Translations under genes and position numbers: made by a program
The notes under the pieces: generated by a model
Databases searched by the model: none
What the model was told of the DNA's origin: nothing
What the model saw: only the letters and a program-made list of their open reading frames with translations
Part shown: positions 54,083-64,000 of the stretch, piece by piece
Layout of the letters: the number at the start of each line of letters is the position of its first letter
How positions within the stretch are numbered: position 1 is the first letter of the stretch
NCBI GenBank assembly: GCA_009746045.1
Contig: RPFO01000104.1
Location: forward strand, 1,957,948 to 2,021,947
From: Mesostigma viride
Lineage: Eukaryota; Streptophyta; Mesostigmatophyceae; Mesostigmatales; Mesostigmataceae
DNA length: 64,000 bases
Direction of reading: 5' to 3'

Positions 54083-56800
54083 ATGGAGTCGTTGCACCAA
54101 GAGGCGGCCCGACGGAGCGGCGTGACCAAGGAAGAGGCATTGCAATTGGACAGCCAGCATCTTTACCACCGGTTCGGCCAACAGGCATTGGAGCAGCTCT
54201 CGCACGAGTTTTACCGTCGGGTATTCGCGGACGAGCAGGAACCCTGGTTTCGCAACATCTTTTCGAACGTGACGCGGCGCGATGCGATACAGAACCAGGT
54301 ACGCACTGGAGGTCAAGCGCGCGGATGCAATCCTAGTCCCAAACCAGGTACCCTGCACGTCTCAGCCTGGCAGCACGCTTGTTCCGTGTTCAGGGGGATC
54401 CTGTGCTCCTGGCGGACATTAGCCGCGGCGCGCTGGTACCTTCTGGTTGTGTCCTTAACAACGCCTGGTCGCCTCTAATTGCGTCGCAACTCGCAAGTCC
54501 GTTGGGCCACTGCGGAATATCGGGGATGGAGCATTAGTCCTTTCCCGCAGTCGCATCCGATGCGATTTTGAGAGGAAAACTTGACCCTCACGGACCAGGA
54601 CTTGGTTTGGCTGCACATTAGGACTTGGTTGTAATAGTTAGGGGAGACCGTTGTGCTTCATCCGCATTAGTTAGGGGAGAGCGTTGTGCTTCATGCGCGA
54701 TAGTTAGGGGAGAGCGTCGTGCTTCATCCGCAATAGTTAGGGGAGACCGTTGTGCTTCATCCGCAATAGTTAGGGGGGACCATTGTGCTTCATCCGCGAT
54801 GCATGACCAACTGCTATGCTTCGCGTGTGCCACCCCTCGGTGGCGTGGCCAGGGGTCGGTTGGCGCGGATCTAGTGCCAAGTTGAAGCCCGTCATCCGTT
54901 TCATCGAGCCACTTGATCACCTCTCTTGTTCCTGGGTGTGTGCCACGCCTCCCTGTAGGTGGACTTCTTCGTGGAACGGCTGGGCGGTCCCCCGACGTAT
55001 ACCGAGCGTAAAGGTACGGCAAGGTGCCCTTTGGTTCAAACTGTAAGAGTGCCGACACCGCTATGTGGATTGGTTAACTGTTCGCACCCCCGTTGGCAGT
55101 TTCCAAACATATCATAGATGGTAAAGTATTAATAGTTTTACTGAAGGGTGTAGTCATGGATGGTTCCAAACATATCGTAGATGGTAAAGTATTTACAGTT
55201 TTACTGAAGGGTGTAGTCATGGATGGTTCCAAACATATCGTAGATGGTAAAGTATGAACAGTTTTACTGAAGGGTGTAGTCATGGATGGTTCCAAACATA
55301 TCGTAGATGGTAAAGTATTTACAGTTTTACTGAAGGGTGTAGTCATGGATGGTTCCAAACATATCGTAGATGGTAAAGTATGAACAGTTTTACTGAAGGG
55401 TGTAGTCATGGATGGTTCCAAACATATCGTAGATGGTAAAGTATGAATAGTTTTACTGAAGGGTGTAGTCATCGCCACAGGTTCCCCCCACCCCCGAGCG
55501 AGGCTCGTTCCCTGTTACTTTTGCGGAAGAGTGGATACTAGTTACTTTGCAGGATACTAGTTACGTTTGCAGAAGAGTGGAGCTGCAGCGTGGCCTCTCG
55601 TGCATGGCCATGCAGCCGGTCTCTCTCTGGGCATGAGCACATGGGCAGGCTTGCCTATGCAAGGATCTAGATGATCATTGCCAGGGACAACCAATGCAGC
55701 TTTCATGGCTACCGGACTCTCAAGGCGACCCCATGGGAGAGTGGCAGGATTCCAGTTTGGCAGATTGCATGCGGGGGGAAAATCTGCTTGCCTATTTGTC
55801 TATCGCTCTGTTCTAGCGCTCTATGCTATTGCTGTACGGATCGCTCTATCTATCTCTCTATTCTATCCCTCTATCTGTCGGTCGATCAAGCTAAACCCGC
55901 AGAAGCTGAACCCTCAGAATGGGTGTCGCCCTCCTGAAACGCGGGTTTCTGTGCCCCTGGGTATGTGTGGGCACAGGGGTGTGTGGGTGGGCCACCTTGG
56001 GCGGGGCTGGCAGCTTGAGCGTTCTATCGGCTCCGTTTGTGCGCGGATAACATTTATCTTTCAAGTATGAGCTTCTACACCTTTAAAGATGTTGGGCTCT
56101 AACTAATAACCACACTATGCGACCTCTTTTGCGCGTTGAAGAAGCAACTTTGTCTGTTTATAGGGTTTTAAGTGTTGCTGTCGTTGTTGCTATGCATGCC
56201 GCAGGCAGCATGGCGCTGATCGGCCGGCACGCGCCTTACGAGATCTCGGAACGCTCGGCGCGCCGCTGGCTGCAGCACATGGAGGCGGCGATGGAGGACG
56301 TGCCCGTGATCGCGGACGACGAGGAGGGCAGCGCGGCGTTACGGGCGTTCCTAAGGTGGGGTTTGTTAGTCAATTACCAACCACGCATTCGGTATAGATA
56401 AGCAGATCTGCTAGGTAAGGAGCACAGCACAGTACGGTGTTGTGTGCGTTCGGAGGTTGGTTAAGGGACTGCCAATGCTGCAAACACCATGTACTCCTGC
56501 GCTGATGTTGTATGTGGATACAGAAAGTAGAATATTAATGACAACCCTCCACTCGTTGCTATGGATTCCTCAAACGGACCACAATAGTGCAACTCTCCGT
56601 AATGTGCCACTTGGCTTCCATCAGAACCAGCACGAAACGAAGAAGAGTCGCTCACCCGTGCGTGCCTACATGCTCCCCCTTCCCCATCATGCTGCGCGTG
56701 CAGGCACACGGCCTACTTCCTGGTGGCCGGGAAGGGGCTTGTCAACGCGTGCAGGCCCATGGTCGGATACGGCGTGGCGGAGCCCAGTAAAAAGAAATAG
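54083..56800 (+). CDS. Truncated (2-on-2) haemoglobin, class II / plant GLB3-like, 4 exons
   Basis: Small haem protein binding O2/NO. Exons (plus): 54083-54298, 54959-55013, 56205-56355, 56704-56800; all GT-AG and in phase, 172 aa, close to the 170-175 aa of plant GLB3. Class II landmarks: FY with Tyr44 at B10, PWFRNIF in the CD region, QNQVDFFVERLGGP through helix E, proximal His99 in LIGRHAPYEI (F8), Trp112 in ARRWLQHM (G8), and the plant-type ending FRHTAYFLVAG. No transit peptide is evident, so it is probably cytosolic. Class II globins have slow ligand release, suggesting sensing or NO/H2S detoxification rather than transport. Introns 1 and 2 each hold a minisatellite. Confidence 0.95.
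54637..54805. repeat. Minisatellite, 33-bp unit
   Basis: Five copies of TAGTTAGGGGAGACCGTTGT, then GCTTCATCCGCAT, in intron 1 of the haemoglobin gene. Confidence 0.96.
55095..55475. repeat. Minisatellite, 63-bp unit
   Basis: Six copies containing CCAAACATATCGTAGATGGT and AGTTTTACTGAAGGGTGTAG in intron 2 of the haemoglobin gene. Copies differ mainly at one site (ATTTAC versus ATGAAC), which alternates between copies and suggests two-unit expansion. Confidence 0.97.
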
Positions 56801-58597
56801 CCCGGCAACTTGATTGATATAGTTAGGAGGCCGGCAGTTGTACCATGGAAGCACTCTTCATTCCAAACTAGTGGAAGGCGGTGGCCATGGCATGGAGCCG
56901 AGCAAGTAAGAAATAAGGGAAAGAGGACGGGATGGCTCGGTTAATCGTGAGCACTGTGGAAGCACCCCCTTGCTTATTAATAGAATGAGTGGGACCTGCC
57001 ATGTGAAGGAGCACTTCAAGTGGTGCCGGGAAAAAAATGCAAGGTGTCGATCCAGTGATCCAGTGAAGAGAGGGGTCTGTCCACTGGGCCCCGCTGGCCA
57101 AGGAAGAGAAATCCTCTTGCCTATGGGACGAGGGAATTACTGCAATGACCGATCTCATAATACGGCGACCTCATTTTCTTCTCGTCGTGAGCATCCCGAG
57201 GATGATCTGACGGCCCGGAAAGAAAAGGGAAAAAAAAGTGTACCCTCCATCAAGTCAGTTTTCCTCCCTTAGAGATGTCCAGGCTTTTCTGAATACGTGT
57301 GCGGCAGACCTGCGGCAACCGCCCGAGTTTCAGAGCCATGCTGGGGTCATGCTGCGCGGTGCCTGGCCGGAAGATGTATGCCTAGGGAGCCCATGGGGTG
57401 TGGCGTGGGAATACTCGTGAGAGACTACCAGAGCGGGTCACAATGACCCGCTACCTTGCAGGCTGGCCAGTGGGACAGAATTAACGATCTGGGATGGCCC
57501 TCCCGAGTGACCCGTCCCACGACAGCTACTGCCACAAAGACGGCAGCATTTTTGTTGGTGACCTGTGCTGGTGCTGGGAGAGTCTGGCCACAGGACAGTA
57601 ATCTACATTTGTGTGCGGATGCAGCAACGCTGCCGTGCACAAACACGAATGGGCTGGAATTCTCTTTTGGTTTCTTGTTTGGAAACCCCTGATTTTTTTT
57701 TGATTTTTTTTTTTTCCGCTGGGATGTGAGCGCAGAGCATCCTGGCACGCCCATGTGTAAAGAAGGCTCATTCAGCCTGCCTGTATGTCAAGGGGCAGTG
57801 TTCAAGGGGTGCCCTAATTTCGACTCTCAATTTTGCTTGACATTTCCTGGGTGCGGTCGGGGTGAGAGATGTTCAGCAACAGCAACCTTAACCCTTGAAA
57901 CGCGGAAAACAGTTAGCGGTCGGTTCGCCACGGACATATGACACCCAGAATGGTCGCGATGAAATCTTGCAGTCCGTACTTTTGCAGGGGGGCTGCCTAC
58001 ATTTTTCCGGTATGATGTTCTCAGGTCCTGCGTCATCATGGTTGATCGAGGTCCTGTTTCTTGGTTGCAAGTAGCAACCCCTATACGTTTCACGAAGGTT
58101 ACAACCCCTCGCCTATGGGGTCAGCTCGTCGCTTGGGCGTAGCCCAGTGACAATAATTGCATATTGTTGGCAATGACAGATTCCTGCCAGGGTACATGAT
58201 TGGCCAAGACCGGGTGCTGGGGTGGTACCCCAGGCAGTCTGGCTTTACAGGTGTCGTACCACGATATTACCTCACCACCCTGCGGGCCAGTGTTAAAAGA
58301 TTTGACGAATATTATCTTATTAGTCAAAAGATTTGGCGTTTTGGCCTCTTCCGAATCCGAATAATAACTGAATAAAGACCGACTCTGCATGTCAGCTGGG
58401 TTCAGCTGTTTGCATGCATGGTACGTGCTTTGTTGTGCTAAAACCTGGGGTACTGGCCGGCGTCCAAGCCTGGTCCACAGGATCGATGTGCATGCATGTG
58501 CATATGGCTGTCACTGAGGAACTCGATCGTAATCGAGTGGGTGAACAAACGGTAAGGAATGAGGTCACCTTAGGTTTTGGTAGCCACTTATGCGTCA
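56801..58597. other. Intergenic, no gene supported
   Basis: Several 60-120 codon ORFs without recognisable motifs or splice support. A T-rich stretch lies at 57694-57715. Confidence 0.35.
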
Positions 58598-58812
58598 TAA
58601 TGGCCGAGTGTACAGTCGCATCTTGGATAGTCCGGACTGATGACGCGGAGCTGCTGATCTGCGACTCCAGATCCTGGGCGAGTGAGTCGCGCCACTTGCC
58701 TTCGCAGGCGAAGTATCTGCGTAGAAAAATATGACCTCCTCGGGTACTCCGTGGCATATATGCCAGTTAATTTGGTGCATGTTGCACGCATTTGTTTACT
58801 TGCTTACTTATC
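58598..58812. repeat. Dispersed repeat, copy B (pairs with 921-1112)
   Basis: See the copy at 921. This copy carries small insertions (GGACTGATGACGCGG for GGATGACGCGG) and ends CTTACTTATCAAGGAGACAA. Confidence 0.8.
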
Positions 58813-58977
58813 AAGGAGACAACTTATGCATCTAAGATTTTGTTTTTGTTTATCGTAAGCTATAAACAAAGATTAATTCCAAATTGAACCGGTTTGTAAG
58901 GCCTTTCGCGCTGTCATGCATGCTTGAGCCAATTTGCCCCTGATAAAGTTTTCTCGATCATGTACCACGAGGGCATA

Positions 58978-59018
58978 CATCAAGGAGACAACCACGTACA
59001 TACATGGTCTCCTTGATA
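58978..59018. repeat. Inverted repeat with ATCAAGGAGAC arms
   Basis: ATCAAGGAGACAACCACGTA ... GGTCTCCTTGAT: the same motif as at 1207-1245 but arranged head to head around a different 17-bp centre. Confidence 0.65.
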
Positions 59019-61125
59019 CATAGTCGACGACCACGTACGATATGTGAATGAATGAGCGAGATGACATGTGCACAGTCTCCCATATATACTCGTGACTGCA
59101 TGGGCTATGAGACTTACCGCACCATCCATGCACATCGTAAAAACGGTGAGGCATGTGCAACTTCTGCGACTTGTTCTAGCTTCGACTCAAATTAGGAGTC
59201 GGTCAAGGCATTAACCCATTAATGGTGATGAACTGATATGTGTAGCTCATGCGTGTGCCAAATTAATGGTTAAATAGTCGGACTTGCAACTGTAACGAAC
59301 CCGGAATTCAATTACGTTCCTAGCTGTGGCTTCCCTTTCCGGCATGAGAAAACCGGGAGTCTCTGCGCCCTTCTTGTTGTGAAGCAGTAGCAGTTGTGCA
59401 CAGGGATTGAAAACACTAGAAATGCTCTCGAGATCCGTGAATCCCCCTGCACCGGTCCCGGGCCCGTGCGCTTGACTTTACGCTTATTGATTTACGTCAG
59501 TACGTTCCACCATCGAGCAAGCTCACTAAGGTCAACCCCCTCGGGTCAAGCTAGAAAACTGGTGAGGATCGTTACCAGTTTACCTACTATAGATGCAGCA
59601 GTGCGACCCTTGCCATGCATGCACGCCGGCCTTCAGGTTCCGACACATGCGGACGTTCCTTGTTTTGCACGTCAAGCCTCCGCTGGCTGGCCATGCGCAT
59701 GGGCATCAAAATTGATAGATAGGGCCAGGTAATAATTGATAAATAGGATCAAGTAATAAGTGACGGGTATGTCAAAACCCGCTTTTTAACAAATCTTGGA
59801 AACGAACATTTGCGTAGAATTCAAACAGAACCCCATGCCCTAATAGGGTCCAACCCCATACATTGTTATCATACTGGGCAGCGGATGCTAAACAGGATGC
59901 ACTCCACATCTGTACTCATACACGGCCTACGCGTGCGCCGCTAGACATAGGAAGGTCTTACTTGCGTTTCCGATGAACGGGCAGCTAGCAGCTATAGGGG
60001 CCCGTGTAGCATGATCACTAGGAGCACAGGATCACATGTACGAATAAACTGAACCCGGACTGATGAGGAAATGAGTCAAGGAAACTGATAAACCACGATT
60101 CCGCCGTGGCATCGAGCTGGGAACTCGTCCGGAGTCCAAAAGCCATCATGTATTTCTGCCTAGCTAGAACCGTAACTTCCGGACCTAGGCACCCGCACGA
60201 AAGCTAATTGTGTTTAGTCTATCGTCGCATCTGCACGAAAGGTGTACGTAGGCTATCGTCGCATGAGTCCAATTTGTAGGCATGCGCATCGAAATGAAAT
60301 CATCATGGTGGGCCGTGGACCCGTGGCGCATGGCATACCTAATAAGCTTTATGCTTCGTTCGTCTGTTTGTGTGGGTGCAGAAAGGGGAAGAAGGCGTGG
60401 ATTGATGGGATTCAGCATCCAGGGCATTCATTCACCACACAGCAGTCTTTGTTAATTGTCAACGGTAGCTTCAGCTGATGTCTCATGTCCGATGCCATTG
60501 GCGTATACGTAGACGCAAGAATTTCCAAAGTGCCTAATGCCTGGCGGGCATGCTGAGGTGGACTGGCTGCAGTGCTGCTGAGGTGGACCATGAGTACTCG
60601 GCCAGGAACTGACTCCCGGGAAAGAGTAGTGAAGAGAAACTATTGCGACCGTTCATTTAAGAATCTAGCGGCTGATGACGCGTACGAATACAGCCTTTGG
60701 ACGGTCGCGCCCATGTAGTCACAGAAAAATCTTGACGTGTGATGAGTCACCATCATGCCTGACGGGGGATTATAAATTACAGGAGAAGAAAGCTAGCGTG
60801 GCATGGAACCCATTCATGGCCCAGTCGCAAATCCTTCTAACTAGCGCAATTGCCGGTCTTCCTTTCCGGAGCTCGTCCCTGCTCGATGTGAATTGGTCGC
60901 ATGAGGCACTAGGTAGCCGGGGCGCTGATCAAGAGTTGCGAGTGGCTTCATGCCAGCCCGTCGCCCCAGGCGACAGCTCGGCCCAGGCGACAGCTCGGGG
61001 CGTCTGTACTGCTGTGCGGTGCGTTAGCATGCTGCGCAAACGTGTTGATTAGCATCAAATGCATACTTTCTGAGATACTGGCTTTAATAGAACATCGGCA
61101 AACAGTCTTGCACCAAACCGATAAC
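59019..61125. other. Intergenic upstream of methionine S-methyltransferase, no gene supported
   Basis: No coding signature found. Short direct repeats: TCAATAATTGATAAATAGGA-like (about 59700-59755) and CTATCGTCGCAT (60219, 60253). The proximal few hundred bases presumably hold the promoter. Confidence 0.35.
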
Positions 61126-64000
61126 ATGGACGCCCATGATTCCGCCGATATTTTTCTCAGCGTGGAAGCATTTCTGGAGAGCTGCCAAACCTCCGCAAGT
61201 CAGGCTTATGCGAATTTTAAGGCTATCCTGGCCCGCTTAGACGATCCATCTCTTCGCGTGCAGGCGCGTCGCTTCTTGGCCAAGATCGAGGACGCGCTTA
61301 GCGCACCTGCCGCTGGTGTCGATGATCCGCTCTCCTATTACCACTGCAAGTTTGTCGATCTGCCATTGTCCGGCGGGGTCGACTTTGGGGCTCTGGGCGA
61401 GTATGTCGCGGGGACGGCGGGACCGGGTCGAGGCGGGGAGACGCCGGTGCTTTCGACTCCTCGCGAGCCGACTACGCGCCAGCTGCGGTCCGTCGACGCG
61501 GACGACGAATCCTCCGAGTGGTCGGGCCGGCTCCAGAGCGTGAAAATGCTGGTCCTGCCTTCCATCTTTGTCCCTGAGAACTGGTCATTTACTTTCTACG
61601 AAGGCCTCAGGAGGGCCCCTGCGGCTTACTTTGCAGGGAGGGAGGTGATCGAGCTGGGCACGGGAAATGGGTGGATCAGCATCGCCGTGGCCATGGAGGC
61701 CTGCCCCCGCAAGGTAGATGCAGAACCAAGTATTGACGAGGAGTTGGAAGCCACGCAGCTTGCCTTTTGATGCTACGAAGTGCGCCTCAACTGATTTGGC
61801 CTCAACCGTGCACAATTGTTTTTCTATAATATTATGGGAGGATCCAAAAGCCTGCTGTTTAGGTTACCGCAACATGGCATGGTTGCGCATTAGTTCCCTA
61901 AGTTACCTAGTTTTGGCCCTTGATTTGGAAAGAATAAGTTTGGTCGGCCTATATGAGTTTCGTTGTGTAGCAACAGTGTTGATATTCCAAACAGCTTGCT
62001 TCCTTCTTCGCCCCCCTGCCCCCCCCGACCCCCTTCCCTCCCGGGGGGCATGCCCGCTCAAGCAGTAACATAGCAGTTAGCCATCTGTTGTCCCTCCCCT
62101 GCCTCCCCACCCTGCACCCACCCACCCACCCACCCACCCACCCACCCGCCCGCCCGCCCGCCCGCCCGCCCGCCCGCCCGCCCGCCCGCCCGCCCGCCCG
62201 CCCGCCCGCCCGCCCGCCCGCCGCCCGCCCGCCCGCCCGCCCGCCCGCCCGCCCGCCCGCCCGCCCGCCGCCCGCCCGCCCGCCCGCCCGCCCACCCACC
62301 CACCCACCCACCCACCCTGCGCAGATCATCGGCCCCAAATTTAACCCGCACTCCAAAGCACCAGCTGGCTGTCACAAAGTGTTCAACCCCCCTAGATATG
62401 GCCCTCTTCGTCCCCCCCCCCCCCTCCCCTTCCTCCCACTCCGATCATCAGGCTACGCGTCAGCCCACACTTCGTACTGTAGCAAGCAGCAGAGCTGTAA
62501 CTCATTATACCGTATATTCTATATTCAACATTAGGCCTCTCTTCGCCCCCCCACCCACCCCCACCCACCCCTGTTCCCCCCGCGAAGATCATCGGCCTCG
62601 ACATCAACCCGCGTGCGGTCGTCTGCGCGCGCATCAACCTCTACCTCAACGCGCTGAGGCGCGACGGATACCCCCTGCCGGGTCCCTGGAGCAAGTGGGG
62701 GGGGGCACCCACGCCGGCGTCCGGGGGTTCCTCCCCAGAGTACACAAGTAGCGGCGGCACGGGGCAAGAATGTGCTCCCCTTGACCTGGCCGCGGCTCAC
62801 AGCGGGGGGGCGCTGGGTGGGGCGGGGGCAGTGGCAGCCGCCCCCCCATCGTCTGGCATGTCGCCGCCGTCGGCCCCCCATATTGCGGCTGCCAGTGCGC
62901 CGGTCATGACGGCGTCACTGCTGGACATTGTGGAGTTCCATGAGTCGGACCTGCTCGGGTGGTGCATGGCACGGGGGACGCCAGCGGATACTATCATCGG
63001 GTGCATCCCGCAGGTAATAATGACAGTCTTCTATTGTTAGCATTTATTATTAGCGTTTTACTTCATTGTTAGCGTTTCGTGTGTGACAAGCTGGATAGTG
63101 GTGGCCGACACCAACATCAGGTGCTTGCTTACGTTGCTCGTTGTGTATCCGGGGCGGTGAATCCTGTACCTCCACCTGCCAGTTGCTCAACCCGGACCCG
63201 GACGCTTTGTTGATATCTGTGTTTGGGAATCGTCGTGTTGAGCCCATCCCTGTGGCAGGTGCTGAACCCCGACCCGGACGCCGTGCGCAAGATCATCTCG
63301 GAGAACCAGAGCGAGGACTTTTTGTATGACCTCAGCAACTACTGCAGCCAACAGGTATGACCTCAGCAACTACTGCAGCCAACAGGTATGACCTCAGCAA
63401 CTACTGCAGCCAACAGGTATGACCTCAGCAACTACTGCAGCCAACAGGTATGACCTCAGCAACTACTGCAGCCAACAGGTATGACCTCAGCAACTACTGC
63501 GGCCAGCAGGTATGCCATCAGCGGGTACTGCTGCGAGCAGGTATGACATCAGCGGGTACTGCTGCGAGCAGGTATGACATCAGTGGGTACTGCTGCGAGC
63601 AGGTATGACATCAGCGGGTACTGCTGCGAGCAGGTAGGGCCACTGACCATGTCCATGTCGCAGCAGCCAGCTGACTAGTAGTTGTCGCATAGGGGCATCC
63701 ATTAACTGTTGCAACTTGAATATTATAACAAATACAATGAGACAACCATCCTATAGTAGTATAAGCATAACACAGATGGTGGCTACCCTAGTGGCTTCTA
63801 TGTGGCTACATGTGCCAGCGCTAGACTAAGTCAACAGTGCAATCCTAACACAGATAGCGGGTGCCCTAGTGACTACTATTCGGCTACATTTGCCAGGGCT
63901 AGACTAAGTCAACAGTGCAATCCTAACACAGACAGCAGGTGCCCTAGTGACTACTATTTGGCTACCTTTGCCAGGCACTCCTCGCAGGACTATATATGTC
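61126..64000 (+). CDS. MMT: Methionine S-methyltransferase, 5' part (3' end outside window)
   Basis: Makes S-methylmethionine from methionine and S-adenosylmethionine. Exons seen (plus): 61126-61713, 62588-63013, 63259-63354, all phase 0, giving 370 codons; plant MMT is about 1,080 aa, so most of the protein, including the aminotransferase-like C-terminal half, lies beyond the right edge. Signatures: VEAFLESCQTSASQAYANFK at the N-terminus, LPSIFVPENWSFTFYEGL, SAM-binding ELGTGNG (176-182) then WISIAVA, IIGLDINPRAV and INLYLNAL at the start of exon 2, VEFHESDLLG, the motif-IV block IIGCIPQ and LNPDPDAV spanning exons 2-3, and SEDFLYDLSNYCSQQ. Exon 2 has a Gly/Ala/Ser/Pro-rich insertion of about 80 residues not expected in plant enzymes. 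S-methylmethionine is also a DMSP precursor in some algae and plants. Confidence 0.94.
62115..62316. repeat. CCCA/CCGC microsatellite (about 200 bp)
   Basis: CCCA units flank a long CCGC array in intron 1 of the methyltransferase gene. Gly/Arg/Ala-rich readings on the minus strand are artefacts. Confidence 0.97.
62320..62350 (+). repeat. Echo of the exon-2 acceptor edge (MMT)
   Basis: GCGCAGATCATCGGCCCCAA, then ATTTAACCCGCAC, parallels the true exon start GCGAAGATCATCGGCCTCGA, then CATCAACCCGCGT (62582-62614), and keeps a better acceptor (CAG) than the real one (AAG). Confidence 0.85.
63180..63216 (+). repeat. Echo of the exon-3 acceptor edge (MMT)
   Basis: CCAGTTGCTCAACCCGGACC, then CGGACGCTTTG, parallels the true start GCAGGTGCTGAACCCCGACC, then CGGACGCCGTG (63256-63286), about 78 bp upstream, with its own CAG. 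Confidence 0.9.
63355..63633 (+). repeat. 31-bp tandem array of the exon-3 donor edge (MMT), nine copies
   Basis: The last 30 nt of exon 3 (TATGACCTCAGCAACTACTG, then CAGCCAACAG) followed by the donor GTATGA is repeated with a strict 31-bp period. Four exact copies, one with two changes, then four of a diverged form (TATGACATCAGCGGGTACTG, then CTGCGAGCAG). Every copy ends CAG-GTA, so ten potential donors are lined up. The unit is not a multiple of three, so use of a later donor shifts frame except in steps of three. Confidence 0.97.
63750..63975. repeat. 78-bp tandem repeat, about three copies
   Basis: Copies contain CTAGACTAAGTCAACAGTGC, then AATCCTAACACAGA, in the next intron of the methyltransferase gene, at the right edge. 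Confidence 0.9.

Noticed and set aside
61949-62534. Gly/Arg/Ala- and Pro/Ala-rich frames
   Set aside because: Translations of the CCGC/CCCA microsatellite in an MMT intron.

Overview
This window is nuclear DNA from a eukaryote, most likely a flagellated green-lineage alga. The evidence is seven protein genes: six are split by GT-AG introns and one is a single exon. Together they include a plastid-targeted MGDG/acyl-CoA-type desaturase, a plant-type 2-on-2 haemoglobin, methionine S-methyltransferase, a ciliary coiled-coil protein (CFAP263), an ER glucosidase I, an EGF-bearing GT29 sialyltransferase and a PC-esterase-like membrane protein. The species cannot be named from sequence alone. All gene models were joined by eye: splice phases are consistent across every junction, and homology was judged from remembered family signatures.

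Layout. 1-2260: LINE debris and dispersed repeats. 2262-12416 (-): glucosidase I (GH63), 7 exons, complete. 13545-15155 (+): intronless PC-esterase/TBL-like type II membrane protein. 15160-22800: convergent interval packed with LINE ORF1/ORF2 remnants and LINE 3' ends. 22806-33296 (-): EGF-repeat GT29 sialyltransferase, 12 exons, 560 aa, complete. 34479-41380 (+): CFAP263/CCDC113, 7 exons, 364 aa, complete. 41400-50770: second convergent interval with a long LINE reverse-transcriptase ORF, several broken elements and a 586-bp terminal-inverted-repeat element. 50774-52538 (-): plastid desaturase, 3 exons, 396 aa. 54083-56800 (+): truncated haemoglobin, 4 exons, 172 aa. 56800-61120: repeats and apparently non-coding DNA. 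61126-right edge (+): 5' part of methionine S-methyltransferase.

Common themes. Two products are Golgi/ER glycan enzymes on either side of a third likely Golgi protein, but nothing shows they act as a cluster; this looks like ordinary eukaryotic gene order. TE debris sits mainly in 3'-3' intervals, while the three divergent 5'-5' intervals (about 1.1-1.5 kb) are nearly free of it.

The most unusual signal is inside the introns. Short copies of the neighbouring exon's terminal 15-45 nt, together with its splice site, recur in the adjoining intron ('exon-edge echoes'). They occur at both donors and acceptors and in at least four unrelated genes. The clearest case is a 31-bp tandem array at the right end, where the last 30 nt of a methionine S-methyltransferase exon plus its donor G is repeated nine times. 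Many acceptors also follow C-homopolymer-rich rather than T-rich tracts.
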